A stretch of 64,000 nt of DNA from Sophora flavescens. Lineage: Eukaryota; Streptophyta; Magnoliopsida; Fabales; Fabaceae. The stretch spans positions 52,655,196-52,719,195 of the forward strand of contig CM061063.1 in assembly GCA_030762895.1 (NCBI GenBank), in the 5' to 3' direction. Under the pieces are notes generated by a model. It was not told the origin of the DNA. It saw only the letters and a program-made list of their open reading frames with translations, and made no database searches. Shown in pieces: positions 12,170 through 25,820 of this stretch. Every line of letters begins with the position of its first letter. Position 1 is the first letter of the stretch. The translations under genes and the position numbers were made by a program.

Positions 12170-13149
12170 ATGACATCTAATGGAAATCTTCCCTTGAATC
12201 TCCCAACCTTGACCTCGAAGAACTATGACAGATGGAAAGCATAAATGAGAGTTCTTTTTCGATTTCAAGAAGTTCTTGAAATCGTGAATGATGGATACAG
12301 GGAACTGCCTAGGAATCCCATTGATGAACAAAGAACTGCCCATCGAGCAAGCCTGAAGAAGGATGCTAAAGCCCTCTTCTTGATTCAACAATGCATGGAT
12401 TCTCGATAATCGGGAGAAGATCTCATCGCCAGAGAACGCAAAGCAAGCATGGGATAACTTGGCTCGGTTCTATGAGGTCTTGATAAGCTCAAAAAGGTGA
12501 AGTCGCAGCCTTGAGAAGGCAAAGTATGAATTGCTTGCAGATGACCGATCAAGACAGTGTAAGTGACTACTTCACTAAATTGTTAGCAATCACCAATCAA
12601 ATGAAATCTTGTGGTGAAACACTTACAACTGTAATGACAATTGAAAAAGTAATGAGAACTTTAACTCCACGTTTTGATCATGTGGTGGTTGCATTGGAGG
12701 AGGCCAAGGATCTTGATGAGATGAAGATTGAAGAGCTTCAGGCAACTCTTGAAGCCCGAGAGCTGAGGCTCAATGAGAGAAATCCTGTGAAGACTGAGCA
12801 AGCTCTTCAAGCTCAGTCCAAACAGAAAGGAGGAGATGGGGGAAAGAATTACAAGGGCAAAGGAAAGTGGAAAAACAATAAGTGGAAGAATCAAGAAAAA
12901 GGCCAAGGCAGTAGCTCTGAGCAGAATCACAATGATGAAAGCTCCAAGAAACATGAGGGGAGCAGAAACAATGATAAAAGAAGAGTTCCTAGAAAGGATG
13001 TGCAGTGCTACAACTGTCAGAAATATGGTCATTATGCAAATGAGTGCAGAGGCAAGAAGGTGCCAAGAAAGCGTGAAGAGGCACAAATGGCTCATGAGGA
13101 AGATTCTGACTCAGATGAAGTCCCCTTTATGGCTACCACTAGCTCATAA
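12170..13149 (+). pseudogene. copia gag (capsid/nucleocapsid), broken
   Basis: The ATG at 12170 opens a typical copia gag start, but the frame stops at a TAA near 12241 and has further disruption before 12511. From 12511 the frame is open to the stop at 13147-13149. It contains the conserved retrotran_gag stretch (SVSDYFTKLLAITNQMK, then MRTLTPRFDHVV) and a basic linker. A CX2CX4HX4C zinc knuckle (CYNCQKYGHYANEC) lies at 13006-13047. Gag packages the element RNA in virus-like particles. The protease-bearing pol frame starts directly downstream. Confidence 0.85.
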
Positions 13150-16069
13150 AATGCAAAATCCGAGTTATGGTATCTTGATACAGGATGTTCTAATCATATG
13201 TCCGGCCATAAGGAATGGTTCACAAACCTTGATGAGAATGTGAAGAGCGAGGTTAGATTTTTCGACAATAGCATCAGAATCTTCTGAAGGAATGGGGAGA
13301 GTAATGATCCAAGAAGAAGAATGGACAGCATGCTGCCATTGCTTGATGTCTTGTATGTTCCCAATATGAAGAATAATCTACTAAGCCTTGGTCGATTCAT
13401 CGGAAAGAGGCTACTCAATGAAAATGGATCATAGTCAATTGAAGGTGTTTAATAACAAAGGAAGACTAGTCCTGAAAGCTCCTTTGTCAAAAAATAGGAC
13501 TTTCAAGATTGGTGTTCAAGTGATACAGCATCAGTGTCTAGCTAGTGAATGCAGCGGTGAAACTTGGATGTGGCATCATAGGTTTGGACATCTGAATTTC
13601 AGAAGTCTTGGCCTGTTAAAGAGCAAGAATATGGTTAAAGGCCTTCCCACCATTGTGCAGCCAAAGGAAGTGTGTGCTGATTGCTGTGAGTCCAAGCAGA
13701 CAAGGAAATCTTACAAATATGAAATTCCAACCAGGGCAAATGAGAAACTTGCTGCCATTTCCTCAGATGTGTGTGGTCCCTTTGAGGTAACTTCTCTTGG
13801 TGGCAACAGTTATTTTGTTTCCTTTGTTGATGGGTTTACAAGGAAAATGTGGTTGTATCTCATTAAAAGGAAGAATGATGTGTTAAGTGTTTTTCAAAAG
13901 TTCAAATTAATGGTTGAAAAGCAAAGTGGGAAGGCAATCAAGGTGTTGAGGACTGATGGAGGAGGTGAGTATGTCTCACATGAATTTCGAAATTTTGTGA
14001 CCAAGAGGAATCATACATGAGGTGATAGCTCCATATACACCTCAACATAATGGAAGCTGCAGAAAGGAGAAACAGAACACTTCGGATATGACAAGAAGCA
14101 TCTGAAAGCAAAGAAAATGCCTCGCCTATTTTTTGGGGTGAAGCAAAAGAGCTGCGACTTATATCTTGGATAGAAGTCCAACCAAGAGGTTGCAAGGCAT
14201 GACACCTGAGGAAGCATGGTCAGGTAACATGCCTAATGTAAGCCATTTTAGAATTTTTGGCTCATTATGCTATAGGCATGTATCTGAACAACTTAGAAAA
14301 GAAACTTGATGATAGAGCTGAGCAGATGATCCTTCTAGGTTATCATTCAACTGGATCCTATAAGTTGTTTGACCCTAAGAAGAAGAAAATTGTGATCAGT
14401 AGTGATGTTGTGATTGATGAAAAGGAAAATTGGAATTGGGAAGCAGGCAAGACTGACAACAATGCTAACAGCATACTGATGAAGTTTGAAGATGATCAAG
14501 AAAATGTGGAAGCTGCTGCAGAAACTCATATCAGAAGATCACAAAGAGAAAGACATGCACCACCAAGATTCAATGAGTATGAGTTGTTTCCAGATTCTTC
14601 AATTACAACAGAAGGTGAGCTAGTGCACTTTGCACTGTTAGCTGAAGCTGAGCCTGTCAGTTTTGAGCAGGCTATGGAAAGTCCAAATTGGAGAAATGCC
14701 ATGCTGGAGGAAATTAGATCAATTGAAAAGAATGAGACCTGGGAATTGGTGACCTTGCCAAAAAGAAGAAACCTATTGATGTAAAATGGGTTTACAAAAC
14801 AAAAGTGAAGCCTAATGGTGATATTGCCAAGTATAAGGCCAGGTTAGTTGCTAAAGGTTTCCTACAGAAACCTGGTCTGGATTTCTATGAAGTTTTTGCA
14901 CCTGTTGCAAGAATTGAAACAATAAGACTTGTGGTTGCATTGGCAAGCTTCAAAGGTTGGTCATTGTACCAACTGGATGTGAAATCTGCCTTTTAAATGG
15001 TCCACTAGAGGAGGAAGTCTATGTTTCTCCACTGGCTACATTGTAAAAGGGCATGAAAACAAAGTTTACAAGTTGAAGAAGGCCCTATATGGCCCTAAAA
15101 ACAGCCCCAAGAGCCCGGAATATGAGAATTGATGGCTTTCTAAAGCAATCGAAATTTGTAAAATGCACCACAAAACATGGTGTGTATGTCGGGCATGCTT
15201 CTACAACAAACACACTTATAGTATGCTTATATGTTGATGATCCTGCTGTAACAGGAAGCAATGAAGTTGAAATTGCTTGAGTTCAAAAACAGAATCATGA
15301 AGGAATTTGAAATGAGTGATTTGGGGGTGCTATCCTATTTCCTTGGCATTGAATTTACTCATACAAGCAAGGGTATCTTCATGAGCCAAAGGAAATATGT
15401 CAAGATGTACTAAAGAGGTTTAGTATGCTTGATTGTAATCCCGCAAGCACACTGCGCAGAGACCGGAAACAAGTCGCAAAAAGATGGTATCGATGAATCG
15501 GTGGATCCTACTCACTACAAGCAAATAGTAGGTTCCTTAAGATACCTGTGCAACACTAGGCCTGACTTAGCCTATAGTGTTGGTATGATTAGTAGATACA
15601 TGGAGCATCCAAAGGTGTCTCATCTCACTGCAGCCAAGAGGATCCTTAGATATGTCAAAGGAACTCTTGGATTTGACATTCTCTATCCTAACAACTCAAG
15701 TGGAAGTGCAACCAATTGTTTTGGCTCTTGTGACTACGATTGGTGTGGTGACAAAGATGATAGGAAAAGCACCACAGGCTATGTGTTTATGATTGGAGAC
15801 AAGCCAATAAGTTGGTGTTCAAAGAAGCAAACTGTTGTTGCCTTATCATCCTGTGAGGCTGAATATGTTGTAGCCTCAATAGGCGCTTGTCAAGCTCTAT
15901 GGCTGGAAACCTTACTAGAAGAACTGAAGTTGAGAGAAGCTAATCCTGTGAAGCTCCTGATTGACAACAAGTCAGCTATTGACTTTGCAAAACATCCAAT
16001 TGCTCATGGCAGGAGCAAACACATAGAAACCAAGTATCACTTCCTTCGTGATCAAGTCGCCAAGGAGTA
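13150..16069 (+). pseudogene. copia pol: protease, integrase, RT, RNase H, broken
   Basis: Domains appear in order. Protease has WYLDTGCSNHM near 13168. The pre-integrase HHCC region has HHRFGHLNF and CADCCES. The integrase core has SDVCGPF, FVDGFTRKMWLY and LRTDGGGEY. Reverse transcriptase shows KARLVAKGF, QLDVKSAF and YVDD at about 15230-15241, then an RNase H with CDYDWCGDKDDRKSTTGYVF and SSCEAEY. The reading frame is interrupted many times: after 13260, near 14010, near 14784, after 14996 and around 15280-15420. The leucine after YVDD is replaced by proline. Non-functional. Confidence 0.9.
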
Positions 16070-16194
16070 AAGCGGTGATGCAAAGACTGCAAAGATCTTG
16101 ATGTACAAGCTGCTGACATACTGACTAAGCCTCTGAAGAATGCAAGGTTTGCAGAATTAAGAAGTATGCTAGGAGTGCAGCCTATGACTAATCT

Positions 16195-16210
16195 AAATTA
16201 GGGGGTGTAT
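16195..16210 (+). other. polypurine tract of copia element
   Basis: aaattagggggtgtat lies directly before the 3' LTR, where plus-strand DNA synthesis is primed in copia elements. Confidence 0.7.
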
Positions 16211-16501
16211 TGATGTAATTCAAATTAGTTAGAATTGTTAATTCTGTTATGTCAGTTATATTGACTAAAAGTAGTTAGAAGTTGTTGAGAATTGATCCCA
16301 AGCTACGTGGGACTTTGAGTTGTATAAATAGATTTGCCTATCAATAATATTCGTATATACATTCAGTGAAATTGTTTTTATTCTGTGTGCTTATTCTTTA
16401 CAAGTGTGACAGAGTGAATCACTAACAAAGAAAGGGTGAGAACATTGTATGAGTGTTGTGTGTGAACCTGAATGTGAAAGAGTGCATTTTCTGCACTAAC
16501 A
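16211..16501 (+). repeat. 3' LTR of copia element
   Basis: It starts TGATGTAATTC, ends CTGCACTAACA and aligns end to end with 11831-12122. Confidence 0.9.
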
Positions 16502-17060
16502 TCTCTCTCTCAGTCTCTCCATCTCTCTCTGCCGTGAGCCGCACCGCAGCAGATCTGGGGGTGGTGGGTTGAATGGGAAAGCAGATCTGAGCGGATCTGG
16601 GTTGAGGGGAGGAAGGGTGAGGACAGCGACTATATCTCCGCCGCAGCGCCGACCCAGTTCAGCATGCTCGCGACCTACTCATCTATGAATTTTATCTCCG
16701 CTGCGTCCTCTGCCGTGACCACCGCCAACCACGTCGGCCACCGCCCTCGCGAGTCCGTCCCAGCCGCGGAAGTAGTCCGTCCTCTGCTCGCGACCTGCTC
16801 ATCTGGGGGTTTCATTTCTGGGTTTTGTAACTTTCATTTTTCTGCTACAAAGTTGTTGGGTTACAAGGTTTCTAGCTGATTCATGGAGGAAGGAGTCCGT
16901 TGTTGAGTTATAAGTTGTTGCAGGCAGGTGGAGGATGGCGACATGGTGGTGGCCGATGGTCACGTCTGGCTACTGGTTGTGGAATAGGGGTGGGAATGGG
17001 GGTGGTGGAAGAGGGTGAGGAGAATGAAGGGTCTGGAAAACTCATTGTCGTTCTAGAATC
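16502..17060. other. GC-rich island, possible gene-fragment or 5'-UTR-like DNA
   Basis: CT-repeats (tctctctc) give way to GC-rich sequence with words such as cagatctggg and ccgccgcagcgcc. The open frame 16664-16879 has no recognisable domain and no neighbouring gene. The composition resembles the GC-rich island at 30200-30850, and captured gene 5' ends inside DNA transposons look like this, but I cannot name a source gene. Confidence 0.3.
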
Positions 17061-17855
17061 CACCTAACTTCGACACTAGTAAATGAGGATGAACATAAAC
17101 GACAAGCCGATTTCGGTGATTACAACTAATATTTGCCAGTGCCTCAACATATACATTAGCCTCTCTATAAACCTCAGCAACTTTGAGTCGTTCGCCGATA
17201 GAATTCATTTTCGATAAAATTGATTTGTATTTGATAATGATATTTTAAAAATGAGTTTAAAAAAATGATTTATGTTTATATAATAAAAGTAAAATCACTT
17301 TTGATATATAAATATAAAGAATTTTATGGATCTCATACCCAAAATCAATTCTATTCAACAGAAAAATTAGAAATTCTTGTTTTCACCAGAATCAATTCTA
17401 CCCATCCATGAATCAATTATTTTCAACTGAATTTTGTAATCAAACACATATCTAATACTCAAACTTTATTTTGAATAATACAAATAAAATTTTGAATCCC
17501 AAACTACAATTTACAACTGTAAATCAAATATACACTATAACATCTCAATCCCTATGCACAATGGCAAAAAACTCCTATAAAAGCCACCTTCCGATGTAGC
17601 TACCAGTTGATCCACCCATAATGCTTTTCAGTTTTTGCAACTACAATCATGATATGATGTGAGCCGACAAGGCCAGTATGTGATATGGGAAGCAAGACTC
17701 GAGATGACCTTAAACATAGTGTGGTCAATGAAGCTCAACGGGAACCAATAATAAAGCTAGGCTATGAAGGTGTTTATTTGAAGTTATGTTAAAATGTTAC
17801 GGGGAATGTTGGAGTGAGAATGTAATATTCTAACATTTGTTTCAATCTTTTCATT
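17061..17855. other. AT-rich non-coding sequence, probable decayed MITE
   Basis: There is no gene. The part 17180-17465 has the style of the next MITE (runs like aaaatcaattctac and an end tgtaatcaaacacat) but I could not pair its termini. Confidence 0.35.
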
Positions 17856-18176
17856 GTGTGTTTGGATGAATGTTTGATAAAAGTAATTTTGGATGTAATT
17901 GATTTTGTAAAATTGATTTGGTTAGAATTGAGTTTGAAGTGAAGTGATTTATTTATGTTTGGATTTTTTATTTTGAAAGTAAGTTTGATGTGAAACTTAG
18001 TGTAAATTTTTCAACTCAACTCATAAGCTACATTTTGAAGCTTCTAATCAGAATCACTTCTAGAGACAAAATCAATTTTACCTAACAGTAACCAAACATT
18101 TCATTTTTACTAAAATCACGTTTGACAGAGGACATAATCAATTCTGGAGGTTTCTAACCTGAAACCAAATACACAC
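17856..18176. mobile_element. MITE, 321 bp
   Basis: The left end gtgtgtttggat is matched inverted by the right end accaaatacacac, with one small offset. The interior is AT-rich with repeated aaaattgatt/aatcaattt words. No coding capacity. The target duplication is unclear, so the superfamily is left open. Confidence 0.6.
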
Positions 18177-21040
18177 TTAAAAGTATTCTTATGAGTCAAT
18201 TATTCCGTGGAAAGAGGCCTTCTCGTGTGCTTGGGAGTTTCTAGCAATATTTTAAAAATCGGACCGGACCGCTCGGTTCAATCGGGAACCGACTGTGTCT
18301 GCAGTTCGGTTCACCTTGAAAACTGTCAGTCTCAAAAACCGGGAAAAAATCGTTTTGAATCGCAAGAACCGAAGCTGAACCAGAATAACCGGGAACCGGA
18401 TCCGGTTTTCAAAAACAGGCCGATTACTAAAAGGTTGACAGAAGTGGCTTAATGGTGGGTCAACAGCGTCGGGACACCCGCATTTTCCGGTTGTAGGAGT
18501 CACGAACTCCACATTCTGTTCACCATCGTGGCGTGGTGGGGCGGAGCTACAGTAGTCGCATGGCTGACCTGTGCCGGGATCGATCTGGTATGGTGCTGTG
18601 TGCGGAGGCCGGACAATGACGACGAGGGGATTGACATTCCGACGAGTTTGTTCCATACCTGTGACTTTGTTCTTCCGGCGAGGTGTTCTAGTGTCTCGCA
18701 ACTTTTTGCTCATGAAAGTTGAAAATGTGAATGGATAGATGGCAGATGTAATGGAGAAGAAGGTGAAAGGGTTGAAAAGTTTAAAGAGATAGACATAAAG
18801 ACGTCCGATGGTTGGACTTGGAAGACTGGAGTTTTAATCGATTTGACATTAAGAGCATGTTTGGGAAACAAGCTTTCAACTGTTTTTTATGGTTTCAGCT
18901 GTTTTGTAAATAATCATTATGTTTGGCTATCAAATTATTTTTTCTAAAAAAAATTTTTATGGGAAAAAAAGGTTGTTTTAACATGTTTTCAACAATCTCT
19001 TTTGTTGAGCTGTTTGATTATTTCATTGTCCAGGTTATTCACTTCCAAATACTACCATAAATGCCCCTTTTCAATTCTGATAGTCATGCATATAGCTGCT
19101 CCTAGAGCTGTCAAAATGGACCCGGCCCGACTGGCCAGCCCGTTTAGCCCGATATAAATGATGGACTGGGTTACCAAAAATAGAGCCCAGTTAAATTTTG
19201 GCCCCACCCAAAAAATTGTTGGCTCATCATTACCTAGCCCAAAACGGGTCGGGCCAGCCCACTGGCCCAAATTGCTTCAGATTTTTTAACCAAAAAAAAA
19301 ATTTAAATACCAAAAACAAATAAACATTTTGAAAGTTAAGACATAAAAGCTAACCCTAAATTACCTATTACACACACTTTTATACCTGTTGGATGGGTGT
19401 TGCAGTGTTTCTTTGTTGCTCTGTAACGCGAAGAAGGGAGAGTGCTTCTGTGTGCGTGTCTGTGATAGGGAGATGGTGAGAAGTGTTCTGCCTTGTGAGT
19501 TGTTTGCTGCTGCCACCGCCGCCGCTTGAGAGGGAGAGGTGGAGTTGAATCAGCCCTAGGAGTGCCTGCGCCAAGACACACTTTACACTTACTGAGTTAC
19601 ATTGTTACTGTGTCTGAGTGTTTGACACTATAGCCGTCGCCCCACCCCAGTACTCAGTCGGACTCCTCCATCGCAGAACGACGTCACCTCGCCCCTATTC
19701 GGCCGTCGTACATTCCACCGCTTCCCACGGTGGTCGCTCCCATCGTGCCGTCTTCCCTTGAGCAACCAGAACGTCACACGTCGCGTCGTCTCCCCTTGAG
19801 CAACCAGAACGTCGCACCGTCTCCCCTGTTCGTCACATCTCATCCTTCAATTTTTTTTATGGTGTTACTTGTGTATCTCATTTTGTATTTCATTTCCTTT
19901 TCCCCTTTGATTTTGAGTTTATTATGCTGGGATGCAGCATTTAACCCTTACTACTCAGATTAACAAAATCTTACTGATAAGAAAGTGTTACTGTTTTATC
20001 TCAACTCCCTGCATCAAGTGGTGGGGTGGGGGGCTTAAAACCTTATCAAGTTACTGTTTTAGGAATGAGTGATTTTTGAGTTTATGATATGTTTTGAATT
20101 TTTTTCCCTGAATAATGCAGCTTTTGAATATGAGTAATCCTATGCCTAATGCTGGAGAGGATTGCAAAATTATTGAGGTAGATGATTCAAAAGCACCTGC
20201 CAAAGAGGATGATAAGGTTGAACCACACGCAGAAAAAAGGCTAAAACAAATAGCTCAAATTCTTGGAACCACTTTGAGAAACTTCCTTTGACTGAAGACG
20301 GAAAAGAAACGTGTAAATGCAAAGCTTGTGGGAAGGTATACAGTTGTCCAGCTGGCGGAGGTATATCACACTTAAATCGTCATATTACTAATTGTGTAAA
20401 GATTCCTAAATTTGATAATGTGGGTGTAACACCCCGAGTTTTTCTGTTTTCTAATATCATAAATTTATATAATTACGTTTATATTTTTATCAGAAACTTA
20501 GAAAATTATTTTAATTATTCCAAAACCATAGTTACACTCTACTTGATGGTAGAGAGTTACGGTTAAAATTTAGGTTGAAAAGTCAGGCGGAACCCGGTCT
20601 GTGAATTTCACTGACAATATAATTATACTACTCAGATGATCTAATTTTAATTCGTGAACGAGAAACTTAAGGTTTTTATTTAATTTCCTTCGATTTGGTA
20701 TCTTTAAAAATATTTCGCTAAAATGCGCGAAAATGATATATTCTATCCGGCGTTATATTAATCGGGTAAGTGACGGAGCAAAATACGGGATTTCCGGGAG
20801 CCGCTATTGGATAATACCAATGAGTCATATGAGATGACTCACCCTTGTGAATGCATTTATGGTGCACATGGCTTCATCATTACAAATTCTGAGGAAATTG
20901 CATTTAGGTCCTTAGACTTTTTCTAATTTGCAATTTGGTCCTTCAAAGTAATTGATGTTTGATCCTTCAAGAAGCCACCTCCTTTCCCTTTACTCCCTTG
21001 AATGGCGCAGCCCAAGGACCATGGAAGCCTTGCCTTCTCT

Positions 21041-21050
21041 TCTATAAATA
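21041..21050 (+). promoter_or_regulatory. TATA box of giant LTR
   Basis: tctataaatagg lies about 620 bp into the LTR, preceded by non-coding sequence without the palindromic words seen in the other LTRs of this window. Confidence 0.5.
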
Positions 21051-22734
21051 GGTATCGTCATCTTCCTCACCAAGCCTTCTCCATTTTCTCTAAAACTCAT
21101 AAGAACACCAAATTTCCACCGAAAATATGACCATCTTCCTTTCTGAAACTCCAAAAACTCTCAACATAAAAGTTCTTATTCTTTCTTTCTTATTTCCAAC
21201 ATGCGAAAGATCATCAAAAACTGATATGTGGATTGGGAGATAGGCTCAAAATAAGGCCTATCTCCTTTTCACCCCTGTTATGATCCGAACCAAATGAAAC
21301 CTTAAAAATAAAAGTTGTTTCTTTTCTTCTTATCTTTCTAACAAGCCAAAGTTTGTGATTTTTGGATGAGTATATTGTGAGATACACTCACAATACCATC
21401 ACACCCTCAAGCTGTCCGGTTTTCAACTTAGTGAAAGTTGACCATTTTCTTCATTTCTTCAATCTTCAAGAGGTAAAAGCTCATCTCCTTGACCATCTAA
21501 GCTTTCATCTTCATGTATTTTGCATGTTTATGCCATGAATCATAGTTTTCCATTTCTATATCTAGAACTTTGAAAATTCATAGAAAATCATAGAAAAATC
21601 ATTTTAAAGTGAAACCAATTTCTATGATCTTGTAATCAACTTTAATATCATAATCCAAGAGAATGAATTAAACCAAAATTTCCTCCCCATTTAACCCTCC
21701 AAGGCCGAACCCTACTTGTGTGGGTGTAGGAGGCTTTGTTTATTGTTCTTAGAAAGTGAACTTGTAAATCATCTTTCTAGTATATAAGTATATTGAATCC
21801 AAGTTGTTATGCTCAAATAAAATCCCTAGCTCATGTTTCTATCAATGGCCGAAACTGAGTTTTAAAGGAATTGGAGTATTTGATTTCAATTCTTTTTTGC
21901 TAAACCATTAATCCTATGTCTTAAGTATTAAGGATCATTAATCCAAAGACTTAGGCAATTTTAGAAAATTTCAGTCACCAAACCCTAGCATAGTCGTGAC
22001 TTACCTATAGGGGATAGGTGATTTTATTTGCTTGGATTTAGTTGATAATTATGTAATGTGATTTGTTGAAGGAGATTGTGTGTGAATCGGATACGTGTGC
22101 TATCAAGAAAACGGAGTGACGACAAACAAGTGCCGTAAGGAAAGATCTTCAAAAGGTAAGAGGGGATTGCCTGATGGATTTTTCCGATGGCTACGTGCTA
22201 TCAAGTTGTGAGTCTGTATTGAATATATGTGTGGTTGAGGTGTTTGTTAAAATTATTTTATGTCGTGCTATTTTATCTATGTTTATTTAATTGTAGTTAT
22301 GTATTATAGTGTTGTGATGCATGATCTGCCTGGGTTAATTGATATAATGTTGTTGATGATTGTTGATGTTGTTGTGGATTGAATAGCCTGACAGTAGTAT
22401 GTGCTTAGTTAATAATGTTAATAATGAGGTTAAAGGTGTTAAAAATGTTTTTACGGGATAATGAGTTTTAAATTGATGAGAAATAGTAATATAATATTAC
22501 TTAGGATTTAGTTAGTGGAAAATGAGAAAAAGTTGGAAATAATATTATTTTAAAGATTTTATGATGTAAGAGTGTTTTATGAGTTACAGTGAGGATGTAA
22601 CTGTGAACATATTTTAGCACTGCTAATTTTCATATAAGGAATTTATAAATAATAGAAAATATTATTTTATGAAAAAAAGTTTCAAAAATAACTTTATTAC
22701 AGTGTTAGAAAAATTAATTTACAGTAAGGAGTTT

Positions 22735-24153
22735 CGTTTTAGCCTAATTGCATTTTGAAACGGCAAACGGCGGACAATTCCTTCAATATTTAAGAAAGTA
22801 TTCTTAAAAATGGATTATAATTAATAATATTGAGAATTAGTTTTAAATGAGATTTTTAAGTTCAAATTAGTGAGTTTTAAATAAAAATGAATTTCCAACG
22901 TAAAAGGATTTTTGGTAAACAAAGAGTTATTTCCGTTAACTTGAATAAGTTGTACAGTTTTTTGTGTGTTAAATGAAAAATGGTGTACTAGTATTCTTAA
23001 GGCGTTATGGACATAGTGTTCTTTGGATTTGGTATCCTAATTAAGGTATTAGAAATAAAAGGTTTTACATGCATTTACTCGGTAGACATTTCTAATGTGT
23101 GAATATGGATATCTTAAGAGAGAAGATATTTCAAGAAGTCGAATCTGGATAGCTTAATGGTAAGGTATTCAAGAAGGCGAAGACGAAGTCGAATCTGGGT
23201 AACTTAGTAGGTAAGATATTCGAGAAGTCGAGTCTGAATAACTTAATGGTAAGGTATTCAAGAAGGTGAAGGCGAAGGCGAATTTGGGTATCTTGATAGA
23301 CAAGGTATTCTAGAAGGCGAACCTGGATATCCTAATGGAAAGGTATTCAAGAAATCGTGTCCTATTTGGCAATCGAGCCTAATTAGCTCAATTATTTGGT
23401 GTTTGTAGCTTCGGAGATTAAGTATGATTTTAGATGAAGTAGGTGCACGTTTTAGCCTAATTGCATTTTGAAACGGCAAACGGCGGACAATTCCGTCAAT
23501 ATTTAAGAAAGTATTCTTAAAAATGGATAATAATTAATAATATTGAGAATTAGTTTTAAATGAGATTTTAAATTCAAATTAGTGAGTTTTAAATAAAAAT
23601 GAATTTCCAACGTAAAAGGATTTTCGGTAAACAAGGAGTTATTTCCATCAACTTGAATAAGTTGTACAGTTTTTTGTGTGTTAAACGAAAAATGGTGTAC
23701 TAGTATTCTTAAGGCGATATGGACATAGTGTTCTTTGGATTTGGTATCCTAATTAAGGTATTAGAAACAAAAGGTTTTACATGCATTTACTTGGTAGACA
23801 TTTCTAAGGTGTGAATCTGGATATCTTAAGAGAGAAGATATTTCAAGAAGTCGAATCTGGATAGTTTAATGGTAAGGTATTCAAGAAGGAAAAGGCGAAG
23901 TCGAATCTGGGTATCTTAGTAGGTAAGATATTCAAGAAGTCGAGTCTGAAAAACTTAATGATAAGGTATTCAAGAAGGTGAAGGCGAATCTGGGTATCTT
24001 GATAGACAAGGTATTCTAGAAGGCGAACCTGGATATCCTAATGGAAATGTATTCAAGAAGTCGTGCCCTATTTGGCAATCGAGCCAGATTAGCTCAGTTA
24101 TTTGGTGTTTGTAGCTCCGGAGATTAAGTATGATTTTAGATGAAGTAGGTGCA
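22735..24153 (+). repeat. tandem duplication (713 + 706 bp) with inner ~45-bp minisatellite
   Basis: Unit 1 (22735-23447) and unit 2 (23448-24153) both begin cgttttagcctaattgcatt and end gatgaagtaggtgca, and are nearly identical. The second half of each unit is made of degenerate ~45-bp repeats built on 'gaatctgg(g/a)tatcttaa...ggtaaggtattcaagaag' with variable gaaggcgaag linkers. No coding is implied; minus-strand frames here are by-products. Confidence 0.88.
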
Positions 24154-24678
24154 GTGTTGATGCATAATTTTCAAATGATGATGTTTGGGTGTGAAACCCA
24201 TTGATAAACTATTTGCTTGGATATGAATGCTGATGTTGTTATGTACATGTATTTGTTTATATGTTTTCTTGTGTGTCGGGCATGTAGTTGCCGTGTTAAA
24301 TCCATATATTGGTTTCTCACTCTTGTATATTTTCTTGTTGGTTTCCCTTTTTGTAGAATATATTCTATCTGAGTATAGGTGGACTTGGAGATGTTCCTGG
24401 AGCACTAGAGGATCTTTAGGTCTGACCTTTAAAGCAACCGTGGATCTTAAGAATGACCTCTGGAGTCTTCTTAGTAGGTGTCGTGTAGAGTGACCAGCTC
24501 AAATAGGGTCTTAGATTGGTTTATCACTTTTATGTCTGGCTTTAGAGAGCCGTTCCTTTGAAGTAAGAAGTTTTATGTTTTCAATGATGTATAAAGATAT
24601 CTTATGTTGTTTCTCTTTCTAAAGGACCTATATGGATAAAGGTGTAGTTGTTAAGACAATATGATGCACTTTATATAT
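24154..24678 (+). other. 3' part of giant LTR, no gene
   Basis: This is non-coding sequence between the 713-bp repeats and the nested solo LTR. An open frame at 24227-24493 has no recognisable domain. Confidence 0.5.
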
Positions 24679-25565
24679 TGTTGACGGGTCTGGGCAAGTA
24701 TACCCAGTCGTGCAAGTAATACGGTGGTGGGACCGGTTATTGTATCCACGGGGATTGGATGTCAATTACCAATTCACAAACTCAGCAACTATCTAGACTA
24801 AACTAAAAATCAAGAGAAATCAAAACAAAAGAAATAAAAGCAATAAAATGTTTTTGGTCTTTTTGGGGACTTTTAACAAACACTTGGAGTGCAGAAGGAT
24901 ATGTTGGGACTAGACTTCACCAAACCTCTTTCTCATGTACCACCAGGACTAGATACCTCCCACTCATGCTTCTAATATTAAAATCAATCCACTAACTTAC
25001 TCAAACCCCGATTCCTCGGATGGCAAGAACCTAAATCCACTGATAGACCCTAATTCCTTAGGTGGCCTAGATTAATGAATTTGCATTAAGATTAGGGATT
25101 ACGCGATTACTAGTAAACCAGACTCCATTCCTAGATGCAAGGGTTACTAGGTGATTAAATTCAATTCCGGTTCTAGTACGAATTTCCCAATTGCATACCA
25201 AAACCCAAATCAAGTCATGGGGGTGCTAGCCACAACAAGCATTAAGCATGGAAAATTAATCACTAATACGAAGGCATGAACACAGAATAATCAGTCAAGA
25301 TAAATACATGAAGCTTAGTTTGATTACATCTAATCCCAACAAACAGGGTTTAGTTACTCATATTTACAGAGAAAGCCAAACCAGAAAAGCAGTAGAGAAA
25401 GGAGGAAAGGGAGAACTCCATTGAAGCTTCCCACTGTCGTCACATCAACCCCTTAACTCAGCTCCCTTTTAGGGTTGGAACCCTACTCCAGCCGCAGCTC
25501 CAAGTGCCTCCTCCAAGAACTCCCAAAAACTTCCAAAAACTCCCCCTTTCTGCCCTAAAACAGCA

Positions 25566-25572
25566 ATTTATA
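25566..25572 (-). promoter_or_regulatory. TATA box of solo LTR A
   Basis: It reads ggtataaattgctg on the minus strand, directly downstream of the palindromic array in that orientation. Confidence 0.55.
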
Positions 25573-25589
25573 CCAATCAGTTCTGCGCG

Positions 25590-25820
25590 TCATCGAGGCG
25601 AGACATGCCTCGCGAGGCGAATGTTAAAAATTGCTCGCGAGAGTTGCTCGCGACGCGAAACCGAAAGGTTCTTCTCAAATACGCCCGTGAGGAGCATCAG
25701 GGCCTGGGCGTGATGGCTTCTGGTCCCCAGACTCGCGAGGCAAACCAGAAAGGTTTGCATTTTCTGGCACAGTCAGCTTTCAGGGTCGCGAGGCGAATCC
25801 AGTCTCATGGCGAATCTCGT
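25590..25820 (-). repeat. palindromic word array in solo LTR A
   Basis: Words on the minus strand are CGCCTCGCGAG-type (cgcctcgcgag, gcctcgcgagt, cgcgagcaactctcgcgag) plus one CACGCCC...GGGCGTG-like pair (catcacgcccaggccctgatg). They are spaced 20-60 bp apart in AT-richer DNA, upstream of the TATA box. The open frames 25504-25713 and 25605-25964 are by-products. Confidence 0.7.

Larger units (their letters stand above)
11831..16501 (+). mobile_element. Ty1/copia LTR retrotransposon (TNT1-like), degenerate
   Basis: It has two direct LTRs (11831-12122 and 16211-16501), a tRNA-iMet-type primer-binding site, gag, protease, integrase, reverse transcriptase, RNase H and a polypurine tract: the copia domain order. 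By eye the LTRs differ at about eight substitutions and one indel over 291 bp (~97% identity), so the insertion is fairly recent although the coding region is broken. No clean 5-bp target duplication is visible: cttat is on the left and tctct on the right. Confidence 0.93.

Noticed and set aside
11826..16506. 5-bp target duplication for the first copia element
   Set aside because: The flanks cttat and tctct do not match. A tctct five bases further left is not adjacent to the LTR, so no duplication is claimed.
18252..18713. 153-codon minus-strand frame
   Set aside because: It spans the subterminal ccggtt-rich part of the outer transposon; Arg/Pro/Thr-rich with no recognisable domain.
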